Source: Chloroflexota bacterium
GTDB lineage: Bacteria; Chloroflexota; Anaerolineae; Aggregatilineales; Phototrophicaceae
DNA length: 64,000 nt
NCBI GenBank assembly: GCA_026709625.1
Contig: JAPOSR010000039.1
Location: 45,649 to 109,648, forward strand
Reading direction: 5' to 3'
The first letter of the stretch is position 1; each line of letters starts with the position of its first letter. Position numbers and translations under genes: made by a program. Positions 37,635 through 46,515 of this stretch are shown here, one piece after another. The notes under the pieces were generated by a model. The model was not told the origin of the DNA, searched no databases, and saw only the letters and a list, made by a program, of their open reading frames with translations.

Positions 37635-38119
37635 GCGTCGCTCGCCAAGTCGGCAACTTCGGCGGCAGCGATCTCGCGCAGCTTTTCTGTACGCACAGGG
37701 AAGATGGCATGGCCCGCGCCACCGGCTGCGTAAACCGTTTCAAAGCGCCGCAGGCTGGCATCCATGAGAATCGGCAAGCCGCTGCTGCGATGCGCGATCG
37801 GCGGGACACCCCCAGGCGCGTAACCCAGCAGCTCGCAGCATTGCCGCGCGTTCATCATGCGCACCTTTTTGCGCCCGACCCCATATCGCCGCGCCAGTTT
37901 GCGATCGTCGATGTGCTGGTCGCCGCTGGCCAAAACGAGCAGTGGCTGTGATTTGTTGATCATGAACCGCAGGCTTTTTACAATCTGCCCCAGCTGGCAG
38001 CCGATATTGTCCGCCGCTTGCTGCGAAGTCGCGGTGGACGACTCGAACTCAATGATGACGATGCCCAAGCCCAGGTTGTCCAGCGCCGCCTGCACATCCG
38101 CCACACCCATCGCTTGCAT
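37631..38119 (-). CDS. YbaK/aminoacyl-tRNA deacylase-type protein
   Basis: 162 residues from ATG 38117-38119, which has AAGGGA at good spacing; a TTG 20 codons upstream is less likely. The conserved lysine lies in GQIVKSLRFMI, and RRYGVGRKKVRMMNARQCCELLGYAPGGVPPIAH and the late strand AAGGAGHAIFPV fit the YbaK/ProX editing domain that deacylates mischarged tRNA (for example Cys- or Ala-tRNAPro). The specificity cannot be read from sequence alone. It is convergent with mfd (4-nt overlap). Confidence 0.88.
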   Translation of the reverse strand: MQAMGVADVQAALDNLGLGIVIIEFESSTATSQQAADNIGCQLGQIVKSLRFMINKSQPLLVLASGDQHIDDRKLARRYGVGRKKVRMMNARQCCELLGYAPGGVPPIAHRSSGLPILMDASLRRFETVYAAGGAGHAIFPVRTEKLREIAAAEVADLASDA

Positions 38120-38202
38120 AGACGCATCCCTTTGCGCTATGATTTGCGCAGATTGTAGACTGTTGTCAGCAATGCGCAACAGCGGCTTCGAGGAGTGAGA
38201 CC

Positions 38203-39024
38203 ATGCAAGTAGATGTGCAGGCTTTTCAAGAGCGCGGCTGTGTTGCCGTGTCGGGCTTGTTCAGCGATGACGAAGTGGCGCGGTATCGGCAGCATTTCAT
38301 GGATATGCGGCAAAATGGCAGCTATCCGGGCGATTTCGCTGGGGTTGACGCGACCAGCGACGACCCGCTGAAACGGTACCCGCGCCTCATTCATATGCAC
38401 CGCTGGGACGAGCTCAGCCTGCGCTGGCTGCTGGATGACCGGCTGGCGGAAGTCTTTGCGCGGCTGCTGGGCAAGCTGCCACTGGCTGTGCAGACGATGC
38501 TCTACTTCAAGCCAGCTGGCGCGCGTGGGCAGGCGCTGCACCAAGACCAGTATTATCTGCGCGTGCAGCCGGGCACTTGCATCGCCGCCTGGATGGCGCT
38601 GGATGATTGCGATGAAGAGAATGGCTGCTTGCAGATCGTGTCTGGCAGCCACAATATGCCGCTGCTCTGCCCCACAGAAGCCGATGTCAACCAGAGCTTC
38701 ACCGATGTGACTGTGCCGCTATCCGCCGATATGCGCACCGAGCCAGTGCCCCTGCGCGCGGGCGATGTCTTTTTCTTCAATGGGCAGCTGATCCACGGCA
38801 GCTTCCCCAATCGCTCGCAGACTCGTTTTCGGCGCGCTTTGATCGGCCATTATATTGATGGCGATGCGCTGCAGGTCGCCAAGTATTATCACCCCGTCTT
38901 GCGGTTTGCGGGCGGAACAGCCGACCTGGCTGTCAGCGAAGGCGGCGGAAAATGTGGCGTGTGGGTCGACCAAAACGGTCGCGAAGTCCTAGAGATGACA
39001 GGTGCCTTGCATCAACTCGCTTAG
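38203..39024 (+). CDS. Phytanoyl-CoA dioxygenase (PhyH) family protein
   Basis: 273 residues. Non-haem iron, 2-oxoglutarate-dependent oxygenase fold. The iron ligands are His113 and Asp115 (ALHQDQYYLR) and His198 (GQLIHGSFPN), with Arg208 or Arg210 for 2-oxoglutarate. The middle CIAAWMALDDCDEENGCLQIVSGSH is typical of PhyH. A strong GAGGAG lies before the ATG. The substrate is unknown. The stop overlaps the convergent gene by 4 nt. Confidence 0.9.
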   Translation: MQVDVQAFQERGCVAVSGLFSDDEVARYRQHFMDMRQNGSYPGDFAGVDATSDDPLKRYPRLIHMHRWDELSLRWLLDDRLAEVFARLLGKLPLAVQTMLYFKPAGARGQALHQDQYYLRVQPGTCIAAWMALDDCDEENGCLQIVSGSHNMPLLCPTEADVNQSFTDVTVPLSADMRTEPVPLRAGDVFFFNGQLIHGSFPNRSQTRFRRALIGHYIDGDALQVAKYYHPVLRFAGGTADLAVSEGGGKCGVWVDQNGREVLEMTGALHQLA

Positions 39025-39548
39025 TCGGCATAAAGCTTGCCGCCAGCGCGCTCGAAGCTGCTGGTTGGCTCGGCGATGTCTGCGCGTGGGTGGCTGCGCG
39101 GCAGCATATTCAGCATGATGCGCCGTCCGCCCGACTCGATATAATATACATGCAGCGATTGGTCGGCTTCGAGCCGCAGCTTGCTGCCCAGCCGCCGCTC
39201 GAAGCGCACTGTCTCTCCCGACTTGCTCATCAGCATGGTCTTGCCCCAGAAACGCCAACGCGCGGGGACATGCTCGGCGAACAGCACACGATAGGTCAGC
39301 TTGGCGCGAGCGAACCTCCAGGCGCGCATGGCGATTGTGATCGCAAAAGCCGCCACCAAAGCCAGCACGATCAGCCGTCCCGCCGGACCATAGCGCCCCG
39401 CCAGCAGAATCAACGGCACCGACAGCAGCAGCAGCGCCGAAAGCGGCTCGGTGATGAGCGCGATCCACTGCCGAGACGACAAACGTCCAGCGCGGTTGCG
39501 TTGGAAGTCGCTTATGACCTCCGCTGGCAGATCATGCAGGCTTGTCAT
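39021..39548 (-). CDS. Small membrane protein of unknown function
   Basis: 175 residues from ATG 39546-39548. Two close hydrophobic segments (PLSALLLLSVPLILLAG and LIVLALVAAFAITIAM) form a membrane hairpin near residues 30-75. The soluble C-terminal ~100 residues are beta-rich (KLTYRVLFAEHVPARWRFWGKTMLMSKSGETVRFE, LHVYYIESGGRRIMLNMLPRSHPRAD). I do not recognise the family. It lies 4 nt after the EamA transporter gene and is probably co-expressed with it. Confidence 0.7.
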   Translation of the reverse strand: MTSLHDLPAEVISDFQRNRAGRLSSRQWIALITEPLSALLLLSVPLILLAGRYGPAGRLIVLALVAAFAITIAMRAWRFARAKLTYRVLFAEHVPARWRFWGKTMLMSKSGETVRFERRLGSKLRLEADQSLHVYYIESGGRRIMLNMLPRSHPRADIAEPTSSFERAGGKLYAD

Positions 39549-39552
39549 GCGC

Positions 39553-40470
39553 CTATCCCGCTTCGTAAGCGATGCTGATATCGAGTCGATTGCGCGGACG
39601 CAACTGCAACACGACAACGCTGCCGATGATCAGCGCCGCGCCAACCCATTGTAACGCAAGAATGAGCTCGCCCAGCACAAACATCGACACCAGCATTGAC
39701 AAAGGCGGCTCGACCGTGCTGATCAACGAAGCCTGCGCCGCGCCGATCCGCTGAATAGCCAGATTGATGCCAAACACAGGCAGTACCGTGCACAACGTGG
39801 CGATGCCCAGCAGCATCAGCCCGGTGAGCGCGTTGGGGGGCATTTGCAAGCCGCGCAGGGGGATCAGCAGCGCCAGAACAAACAATGTGCCCAGCATCAT
39901 CCAAGCGCTCGCGCCAGAGATATCGACCACGCCAGCCAGCGCCCGCCTGGAAAGCAGATAATAGACAGCCACGACTGCCGCATTCGCCAAAGCCAGCGCC
40001 ACGCCGAGACGACCGACGCCGCCCGCTGCTTGAAAATCGGGCACGGTCAAGGCCAACCCAATCAAAGCCAGCCCCAAAGCCAGCCAGGCGCGCGCGCCAA
40101 TCGCTTCGCCCAGCAGGCGCGAAAGCAGCGCCACCATGGCTGGATACGAGTAGAAGAGCACGATGTATGTGCTGCCCGGCAGCCGCTCCAGCCCGAAAAA
40201 AGCCAGCAGAGCCGCAGCCGACAGCAGCATGCCAATCAGCAAGGGTTGGCGGATAGGCGCATCGCTCGTGGGCTTGCGCGGGGCGCTGCGGCGCGAGACC
40301 AACACCAGCGTCCACATCAGCGGCGCTGCAAGCAAAAAACGCCAGAAGGCGATGTCCATAGGCGTAAATGTCGAATGCGCGAAGGTGATCTTCACCATAG
40401 AGGGCATAACCGAAAAGCCGCCAGCCGCCAGCAGCACCCAAACAATGCCGGCGCGTTCCCTAGATGACAT
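39553..40470 (-). CDS. EamA/DMT-superfamily transporter
   Basis: 305 residues, about ten hydrophobic segments in two EamA repeats. The first repeat contains FTPMDIAFWRFLLAAPLMWTLV and LFFSYPAMVALLSRLLG-like sequence; the second has QRIGAAQASLISTVEPPLSMLVSMFVLGE, which is highly typical. Probably a small-metabolite exporter or importer; the substrate is unknown. It follows nuoN by 27 nt and may share its transcript. Confidence 0.9.
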   Translation of the reverse strand: MSSRERAGIVWVLLAAGGFSVMPSMVKITFAHSTFTPMDIAFWRFLLAAPLMWTLVLVSRRSAPRKPTSDAPIRQPLLIGMLLSAAALLAFFGLERLPGSTYIVLFYSYPAMVALLSRLLGEAIGARAWLALGLALIGLALTVPDFQAAGGVGRLGVALALANAAVVAVYYLLSRRALAGVVDISGASAWMMLGTLFVLALLIPLRGLQMPPNALTGLMLLGIATLCTVLPVFGINLAIQRIGAAQASLISTVEPPLSMLVSMFVLGELILALQWVGAALIIGSVVVLQLRPRNRLDISIAYEAG

Positions 40471-40497
40471 GAGAGCGAGAGTCGGTCAATGCGCGAA

Positions 40498-42036
40498 TCA
40501 AGCGATGCTGACCATGCTGACGAGGTTGCTGGCCAGGGGATAAAAGATGCCAAAGATCAATGTGCCGGCGAGCGCGATATGGATCGCCCAGCGCACATAG
40601 ACAGTTTCCAGCGCCGGCGCTAGCTCGCCGCTGCTATCGCGCAGGTACATATTGACGACCACGCGCATGTAATAAAAGGCGCTGACCACACTGGTCAATA
40701 CCCCGATGACGGCCAAGCCAACCAAACCAGCCTGCACCGCCGCAGCAAAGACCATGAACTTGCCGATGAAACCGGCTGTCAAAGGGATGCCCGTCAGACT
40801 CAGCATGAACAGGGTCATCGCCATCGCCATCAGGGGGCGTGTGCGCGCCAGGCCTGTGATGTCATCAAGGTTGCCGCCGCCGCCATCCACGCGCTCGATG
40901 GTCATGACGACCGCGAACGCGCCCAGGTTGGTGAACATGTAGGCGAGGATATAAACCAGCGCGCCCTGCGTCGCCGAGTCGGCCGAGCCAGCTGTGCCAG
41001 CCGCCGCCAATGCCACCATGATGTAGCCGGCATGGGCGATTGACGAATATGCCAGCATGCGCTTGAGGTTGCGCTGCGAGATAGCCACAAAGTTGCCCAG
41101 CACCAGGGTCAGCGCAGCGATAATCGAGATAGTCGTTTGCCAGGCAGTTGCCCCGCCCTCGACCAGCGCCAACGCCGAGAGCGCTGTCAGCAGCACGCGC
41201 AGCAGCGCCGCAAAGCCGCCGATCTTGGCGGTAACGCTCATCAAAGCCGTCACTGGCGTGGGAGCGCCTTCATAGACATCAGGCGTCCACATGTGGAAGG
41301 GCACAACCGCCACTTTGAATCCCAAGCCGACGATCAGCATCGCCGCGCCGATCACCAGATAAAATGTCGCCGACCCAGCCGCGCCGACGACCGCCGGGAC
41401 AGCCGCGAGTATCTGCGGAATGTTGGTGGCGCCGGTCGCGCCATACACCAGCGCCGCGCCAAATACCAGGAACGCGCTGGAAAACGCGCCCAGGATGAAA
41501 TACTTCATGCCGCTTTCTTCCGACTTCAAGGCCATCTCGCTGCCATCATTCTTGATAGAGCGAAATGCCGCCAGAATGTAAAGCGGGATGCTCAGCAATT
41601 CGAGCGCGACGAAGATGACAATCAAGTCATTGGCAGCGACCATAAACATAGCGCCAGCCGAAGACAGCAAGGTGAGAATGTAATACTCGCCGCGGTGGAT
41701 GCCGGCGCGCTTGAGATAATCGCGGCTCATCAGCAAAGCCAGCAGAGTCGCGACCAAGATGACGATATTCAGGAAGCCGGTGAAGGCATCGGCGATAAAC
41801 ATGCCATAGAGCGCGGTCTGCTGGTCGGCGGCGGGGGCATAGACGAAGAGGTTGGCGACAAAGCTGACGCCCAAGCCCAGACAAGCCATAAACGGCGTCC
41901 AGTGCTCGCGCTCTTCGCCAGCAAAGAGGTCGACAAGCACCAGCAGCAGTGTCCAAGCCACCAGCAAGCTGCCAGGCAGGGTCGCAGCCAGGTTGGATTC
42001 GGCTATGAACTCCGCGATAGTGGGCGATTCAAACAT
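40498..42036 (-). CDS. nuoN: NADH-quinone oxidoreductase subunit N
   Basis: 512 residues, about 14 membrane segments. Antiporter-like proton-pumping subunit. LGFKVAVVPFHMWTPDVYEGAPTPVTALMSVTAKIGGFAALLR carries the key buried lysines, and LKRMLAYSSIAHAGYIMVALAA is diagnostic. It is last in the nuo operon, 8 nt after nuoM. Confidence 0.97.
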   Translation of the reverse strand: MFESPTIAEFIAESNLAATLPGSLLVAWTLLLVLVDLFAGEEREHWTPFMACLGLGVSFVANLFVYAPAADQQTALYGMFIADAFTGFLNIVILVATLLALLMSRDYLKRAGIHRGEYYILTLLSSAGAMFMVAANDLIVIFVALELLSIPLYILAAFRSIKNDGSEMALKSEESGMKYFILGAFSSAFLVFGAALVYGATGATNIPQILAAVPAVVGAAGSATFYLVIGAAMLIVGLGFKVAVVPFHMWTPDVYEGAPTPVTALMSVTAKIGGFAALLRVLLTALSALALVEGGATAWQTTISIIAALTLVLGNFVAISQRNLKRMLAYSSIAHAGYIMVALAAAGTAGSADSATQGALVYILAYMFTNLGAFAVVMTIERVDGGGGNLDDITGLARTRPLMAMAMTLFMLSLTGIPLTAGFIGKFMVFAAAVQAGLVGLAVIGVLTSVVSAFYYMRVVVNMYLRDSSGELAPALETVYVRWAIHIALAGTLIFGIFYPLASNLVSMVSIA

Positions 42037-42044
42037 ACGATCTC

Positions 42045-43649
42045 CTAGCGAACGAAGAGCGCCGCGATGCGGTCGACCGAGATATCCAGCATGTTAAAAA
42101 AGACGATCGGCTGGATGCCCATCCAGAAGATCATGATGAGAATCGGGATGTAAGCCGCGATTTCGTGCCAGCGCAGTTTATAGCCGTCTTCGTCTTTCAA
42201 CGGCTTCGTCAGCTCGCCCATGAACACATGCTGGAACATTTTCAGCAGGTAGACCGCCGCCAGGATGACGCCCAGCGTGCCAAACAGCGTGAAGGCAAAG
42301 CCGAGATAATCGCTGCCCAGCGAACCCAGCAGGATAGTGAACTCGCCGATGAAGCCGTTCAAGCCCGGCAAGCCCATGCTGCTCAAGGATATAACGAGGC
42401 TGATGCCGCCAAAGACGGGCATGACCTTCCAGATGCCGCCATAGTCAGCCATTTCTTTGGTGTGCCAGCGCTCATAGAGCATGCCCACGATGAGGAACAA
42501 GCCGCCGGTGCTGATGCCATGATTGACCATTTGCAGAGTCGCGCCCTGCAAGCCCTGGGCGTTCAAGGCGAAAATGCCCAGCACGACAAAACCAAGGTGG
42601 CTGACCGATGAATAAGCGACCAGCTTCTTGACATTGCTCTGGGCATAGCTGACCCATGCGCCATAGATGATGCCAACCACGCCCAAGAAAGCGATTGTCG
42701 GCGCCCAGGCCACGGTTGCTTCGGGAAACAGGTTGAGGTTGAAGCGCACGATCCCATAAGTGCCCATCTTCAGCAGCACGCCAGCCAAGATGACCGAACC
42801 AGCGGTTGGCGCTTGCACATGCGCATCAGGCAGCCAGCTGTGAAAGGGGAAGATAGGCACTTTGATGGCAAAGGCGACCAGAAAGCCCAGGAACAGGAAG
42901 CTCTCGACCGAGCTGAAGAGGAAGCCGTCTTCGCTCTCGGCATCAGGCGGCGCGGCATCCCAGTAGGTGCCAGCGCCTTCGTGCGTCTGCACCATTTCGA
43001 TAACGCCGATATCGCCACCGGCGCTGTATGTGCTGAAGGTGCCAGTGGTGTTGCCGACATACAGAATGGCGATTAGCATCAAGATGGAGCCGGCCATCGT
43101 GTACAAGAAAAACTTGACGGCGGCATAGATGCGTTCTTCGCTGCCCCAGATGCCGATCAAAAAGTACATGGGCACCAGCGTGACTTCCCAAAAGACATAA
43201 AAGATGATCAAGTCGTGCACGACAAAAACGCCGATCATCGCCCATTCCAGCAGCATCAGAAAGATGTAATACAGCTTCTCGCGGCCCCGTTCTGCAAAGA
43301 TATGGCTGCCGAAAGAGCCGAGTATGGCGATGGGCATGATGAAGGTCGTCAGCAAGACCAGCAGCATGCTGATGCCATCGACGCCGACAAAATAGCTGAT
43401 GTTGATCGCCGAATCGCCGAGGGACACCTCAGCCCAGGTATTGCGCTGCACCATTTGCAGATCGGCTGTGGCGGGGTCGAAGTTGATCCACATCACCACC
43501 GATGCCACAAAGGTCACCAGGCTGGTCGCAAAGGCCACCCACTTGAGGTTTTCCCGCTGCGTTTCGCCATTCATAAACATCAGAATGGCAAGCCCCAGCA
43601 TCGGCAAGAAAAGGGTGATGGTCGTCAACGAGAGTCCAGTTACATCCAT
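42045..43649 (-). CDS. nuoM: NADH-quinone oxidoreductase subunit M
   Basis: 534 residues. The TM4-5 region has LLEWAMIGVFVVHDLIIFYVFWEVTLVPMYFLIGIWG (conserved Glu), and KVPIFPFHSWLPDAHVQAPTAGSVILAGVLLKMGTYGIVRFNL carries the pumping lysine. About 35 extra hydrophilic residues (roughly 200-235, THEGAGTYWDAAPPDAESEDG) lie in one loop. It is the second of three antiporter-like subunits. Confidence 0.97.
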   Translation of the reverse strand: MDVTGLSLTTITLFLPMLGLAILMFMNGETQRENLKWVAFATSLVTFVASVVMWINFDPATADLQMVQRNTWAEVSLGDSAINISYFVGVDGISMLLVLLTTFIMPIAILGSFGSHIFAERGREKLYYIFLMLLEWAMIGVFVVHDLIIFYVFWEVTLVPMYFLIGIWGSEERIYAAVKFFLYTMAGSILMLIAILYVGNTTGTFSTYSAGGDIGVIEMVQTHEGAGTYWDAAPPDAESEDGFLFSSVESFLFLGFLVAFAIKVPIFPFHSWLPDAHVQAPTAGSVILAGVLLKMGTYGIVRFNLNLFPEATVAWAPTIAFLGVVGIIYGAWVSYAQSNVKKLVAYSSVSHLGFVVLGIFALNAQGLQGATLQMVNHGISTGGLFLIVGMLYERWHTKEMADYGGIWKVMPVFGGISLVISLSSMGLPGLNGFIGEFTILLGSLGSDYLGFAFTLFGTLGVILAAVYLLKMFQHVFMGELTKPLKDEDGYKLRWHEIAAYIPILIMIFWMGIQPIVFFNMLDISVDRIAALFVR

Positions 43650-43664
43650 CGGAATGCGTTCTCC

Positions 43665-46157
43665 TTAAGAGCCAGTTTGCAGCAGGGGCTGAATAAATGG
43701 CAGCAGCATAAGCGCGATCACCGCGGCGACGCCAAAGAAAAGCACGATCGCGTACAAGCGCACATAGCCGGTCTGCCAGCGGCGCATCCAGTTGGCAGCG
43801 CGCTCGACCAGCGCTCCCACGCCATTCACCGCGCCATCCACGATGCCCAGGTCAATCGGCTGGCTGAGCAGCGTGGCGATGCTGTCGAAGCCGCGCTTGA
43901 TGAGGCTGTCGTGAAAATAATCGTGCAAGAAGTCCCAGTCGACGCGGTCAGCCAAGAAGCCCGCCAAGCGATTGAAGGGCTGTTCGATGATATTGGTATA
44001 GAGCTCGTCCCAATACAAGCGCGCGTTTGCCAAGCGGAAGAGAGGCCGCGATGCGCCGCCCAGCTCCAACTGGTCGCGTTTGCCGCTGGCCAGCCCCTTG
44101 CCCTTGTAGATACGGTGCGCCGCCACGATAGAGCCGATGCCCAGCGCCAGCGCGACGCCGGCGATCAACAGGTTAAAGTCCAGCACATGACCTTTTGAGA
44201 TGCTGGACACGCTGTGCTCGAGGAAGTGCTTAAACTCGTAGGGATGATAGATGCCAGCGAATATCGGCGTGGCTTTGGGCACATTGATAAAGCCAATCAA
44301 CAACGTGAAGACCGCCAATATCAACAAGGGCAACAGCATAGCGCCATTGCTTTCTGGCGCGCGCTCAGCCGCTTCGCTGCGCGCTTCATCAAAGAAAACC
44401 AGCACGATTTGCCGCCACATATAGAAGGCTGTGAAAGCCGCCGCGACCAGCAGAATGCCAAACGCGATGAAACCGCTGGCTTCGTTCATCTGGAAGCCCT
44501 CATACCAGGCATCGGCGAGGATCTCGTCTTTTGACCAGAACCCCGCGAAAGGGAAGATGCCGGCCAGCGCCAACGTGCCGATCAGATAGGTGATATAGGT
44601 GATGGGCATGCGTCTGCGCAAGCCGCCCATATTGCGCATATCCTGCGGGTCGAAGTCCGCCTCGCCATGAGCGGAAGCATGTTCGCCATGTTGGGCGTCA
44701 TGGCTATGGCTGTGCGCATGATGATGCCCGTGCTCGACCCCATGAATCACCGAGCCACTGCCAAGGAAGAGCAGCGCCTTGAAAACCGCGTGCGTCACCA
44801 GGTGAAACATCGCCGCGACATAGGCGCCGATGCCGACTGCCGCCACCATAAAGCCCAGCTGCGAGATGGTCGAGTAGGCAAGCACGCGCTTGATATCCCA
44901 TTGCCCTAGCGCGATAAAACCCGCCATGATGGCTGTGCCCGCGCCAACCAGCGTGATAACCATGCCAATGATGTAACCAGCGTGATTCAACTCCCACAAA
45001 AAGACATTGGAGCGCACCATCATATAGACACCGGCCGTTACCATCGTAGCGGCGTGAATGAGCGCGCTGACGGGAGTCGGACCGGCCATGGCATCGGGCA
45101 GCCACACAAACAGCGGGATCTGCGCCGACTTGCCGGCCACGCCCAGTAGCATAAACAGAGCCGCCAGGAAAATCACATCGTCAAAAGCCAGTTGGAAGCC
45201 ACCGAAGTCGACCATTTCTGCGGCGCCAAAGCGCGTGGCAGTTTGCCCGAAGACACCCAGCATCGCGCTGTCAAAATGCTGGTTGTCACAGTACTGGTTG
45301 CGGATGTCAGACGCGAGCGGATTCGCAGCGCTGTACGCATCATCGGCGGATTCGTAGGTATCGGCAGGGCGCTGGGCAGCTGGCACACAGACGGGTTTCG
45401 CGCTATGCCCGGCGTCGGTCGCCGCATCGTCCTGGCTGTCATCGGCATGGGTCAACAGCCCGTTGTGTTCTTGCCAGCCTACCAGATACTTGGCGCTGGT
45501 ATTGGGCAGCTCGCCAGCTTTGAAAAAGTCGAGCGTGCCAAATGTCCAGAAGATCAAAAACATCGCCATCAGCAAGCCAAAATCGCCGATGCGGTTGACG
45601 ATGAAGGCTTTGCGCGCGGCATTGCTGTTCTTCCAGCCTTCGGGCGCTTTTTTGTCCCACCAAAAGCCGATCAGCAAGAATGAGCACAAGCCCACGCCTT
45701 CCCAGCCGACAAACAGCATCAAAAAATTGTTGGCGGTCACCAAGATTAGCATGAAAGCCAAGAACATATTCAAATAGGCAAAGAAACGCGGATACCCTTT
45801 GTCGCCGTGCATATAGCCACGCGCGTACAGGTGGATCAGCGAGCCGACGCCCGTGACCACCAGCATCATCGTGACGCTGAGCGAATCCACCCGCAGCTGC
45901 CAGCCGATATCCAGGTTTATGGATTCGATGCGCAGCCAGCCATCGACAAAGGGCGGATTGACCACCGCCGCCGCGCCGTTGGTGCCGGTCACATACACGA
46001 GCAGCAGCAGCGAAACCACAAAGGCGAATAGCGAGGCGAAGCAGCCGATATAGCCCGACCATTTTTCATCCAGGCGCGCGCCAAAGAAAAAGTTCGCCGC
46101 CGCCCCGAGCGCAGGGACAAAAATAACCAGCGGGACCAGGAGTGGCAGATTTTCCAT
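43665..46157 (-). CDS. nuoL: NADH-quinone oxidoreductase subunit L, with loop insertions
   Basis: 830 residues, against ~610-660 usually. The conserved core shows FVGWEGVGLCSFLLIGFWW, the pumping half-channel KSAQIPLFVWLPDAMAGPTPVSALIHAATMVTAGVYM and the terminal amphipathic-helix region. Two additions stand out: about 90 hydrophilic residues (226-315, with several Asp/Ala and three Cys) between membrane segments, and a histidine-rich loop (470-500, HGHHHAHSHSHD). It lies 30 nt after nuoK. Confidence 0.96.
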   Translation of the reverse strand: MENLPLLVPLVIFVPALGAAANFFFGARLDEKWSGYIGCFASLFAFVVSLLLLVYVTGTNGAAAVVNPPFVDGWLRIESINLDIGWQLRVDSLSVTMMLVVTGVGSLIHLYARGYMHGDKGYPRFFAYLNMFLAFMLILVTANNFLMLFVGWEGVGLCSFLLIGFWWDKKAPEGWKNSNAARKAFIVNRIGDFGLLMAMFLIFWTFGTLDFFKAGELPNTSAKYLVGWQEHNGLLTHADDSQDDAATDAGHSAKPVCVPAAQRPADTYESADDAYSAANPLASDIRNQYCDNQHFDSAMLGVFGQTATRFGAAEMVDFGGFQLAFDDVIFLAALFMLLGVAGKSAQIPLFVWLPDAMAGPTPVSALIHAATMVTAGVYMMVRSNVFLWELNHAGYIIGMVITLVGAGTAIMAGFIALGQWDIKRVLAYSTISQLGFMVAAVGIGAYVAAMFHLVTHAVFKALLFLGSGSVIHGVEHGHHHAHSHSHDAQHGEHASAHGEADFDPQDMRNMGGLRRRMPITYITYLIGTLALAGIFPFAGFWSKDEILADAWYEGFQMNEASGFIAFGILLVAAAFTAFYMWRQIVLVFFDEARSEAAERAPESNGAMLLPLLILAVFTLLIGFINVPKATPIFAGIYHPYEFKHFLEHSVSSISKGHVLDFNLLIAGVALALGIGSIVAAHRIYKGKGLASGKRDQLELGGASRPLFRLANARLYWDELYTNIIEQPFNRLAGFLADRVDWDFLHDYFHDSLIKRGFDSIATLLSQPIDLGIVDGAVNGVGALVERAANWMRRWQTGYVRLYAIVLFFGVAAVIALMLLPFIQPLLQTGS

Positions 46158-46187
46158 ACTCAGACAGCCTCTTCCTTCGGAAAGCGC

Positions 46188-46496
46188 CTAGCCGCGCATC
46201 TGCTGCAAGTCATCGATATTGATGCTTTGGCGCTCGCGGAAGATATTTACGATCAATGCCAAGCCGATCGCCACCTCCGCCGCCGCCACGGTCATCACAA
46301 AAAAGACAAAAATATGTCCATCAACCTGCCCCCACTCGCGCGCGAACGCCACCAAAGCCAAATTCGCCGAGTTCAGCATCAGCTCCACAGACATGAAAAG
46401 CAAGATGGCATTGCGCCGAATCAAAACACCCAGCGCGCCCATCAAAAAGAGCACCATGCTGAGGATGATGTAAGGCTCTGTGCCGATCGCGTTCAT
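46188..46496 (-). CDS. nuoK: NADH-quinone oxidoreductase subunit K
   Basis: 102 residues, three membrane helices, normal length. The two conserved membrane glutamates lie in MSVELMLNSANLAL and VAAAEVAIGLALIV. It forms part of the E-channel/hydrophilic axis next to NuoJ. It is 19 nt after nuoJ. Confidence 0.97.
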   Translation of the reverse strand: MNAIGTEPYIILSMVLFLMGALGVLIRRNAILLFMSVELMLNSANLALVAFAREWGQVDGHIFVFFVMTVAAAEVAIGLALIVNIFRERQSINIDDLQQMRG

Positions 46497-46515
46497 CGTC
46501 GCTAGCTCCCGCCTG

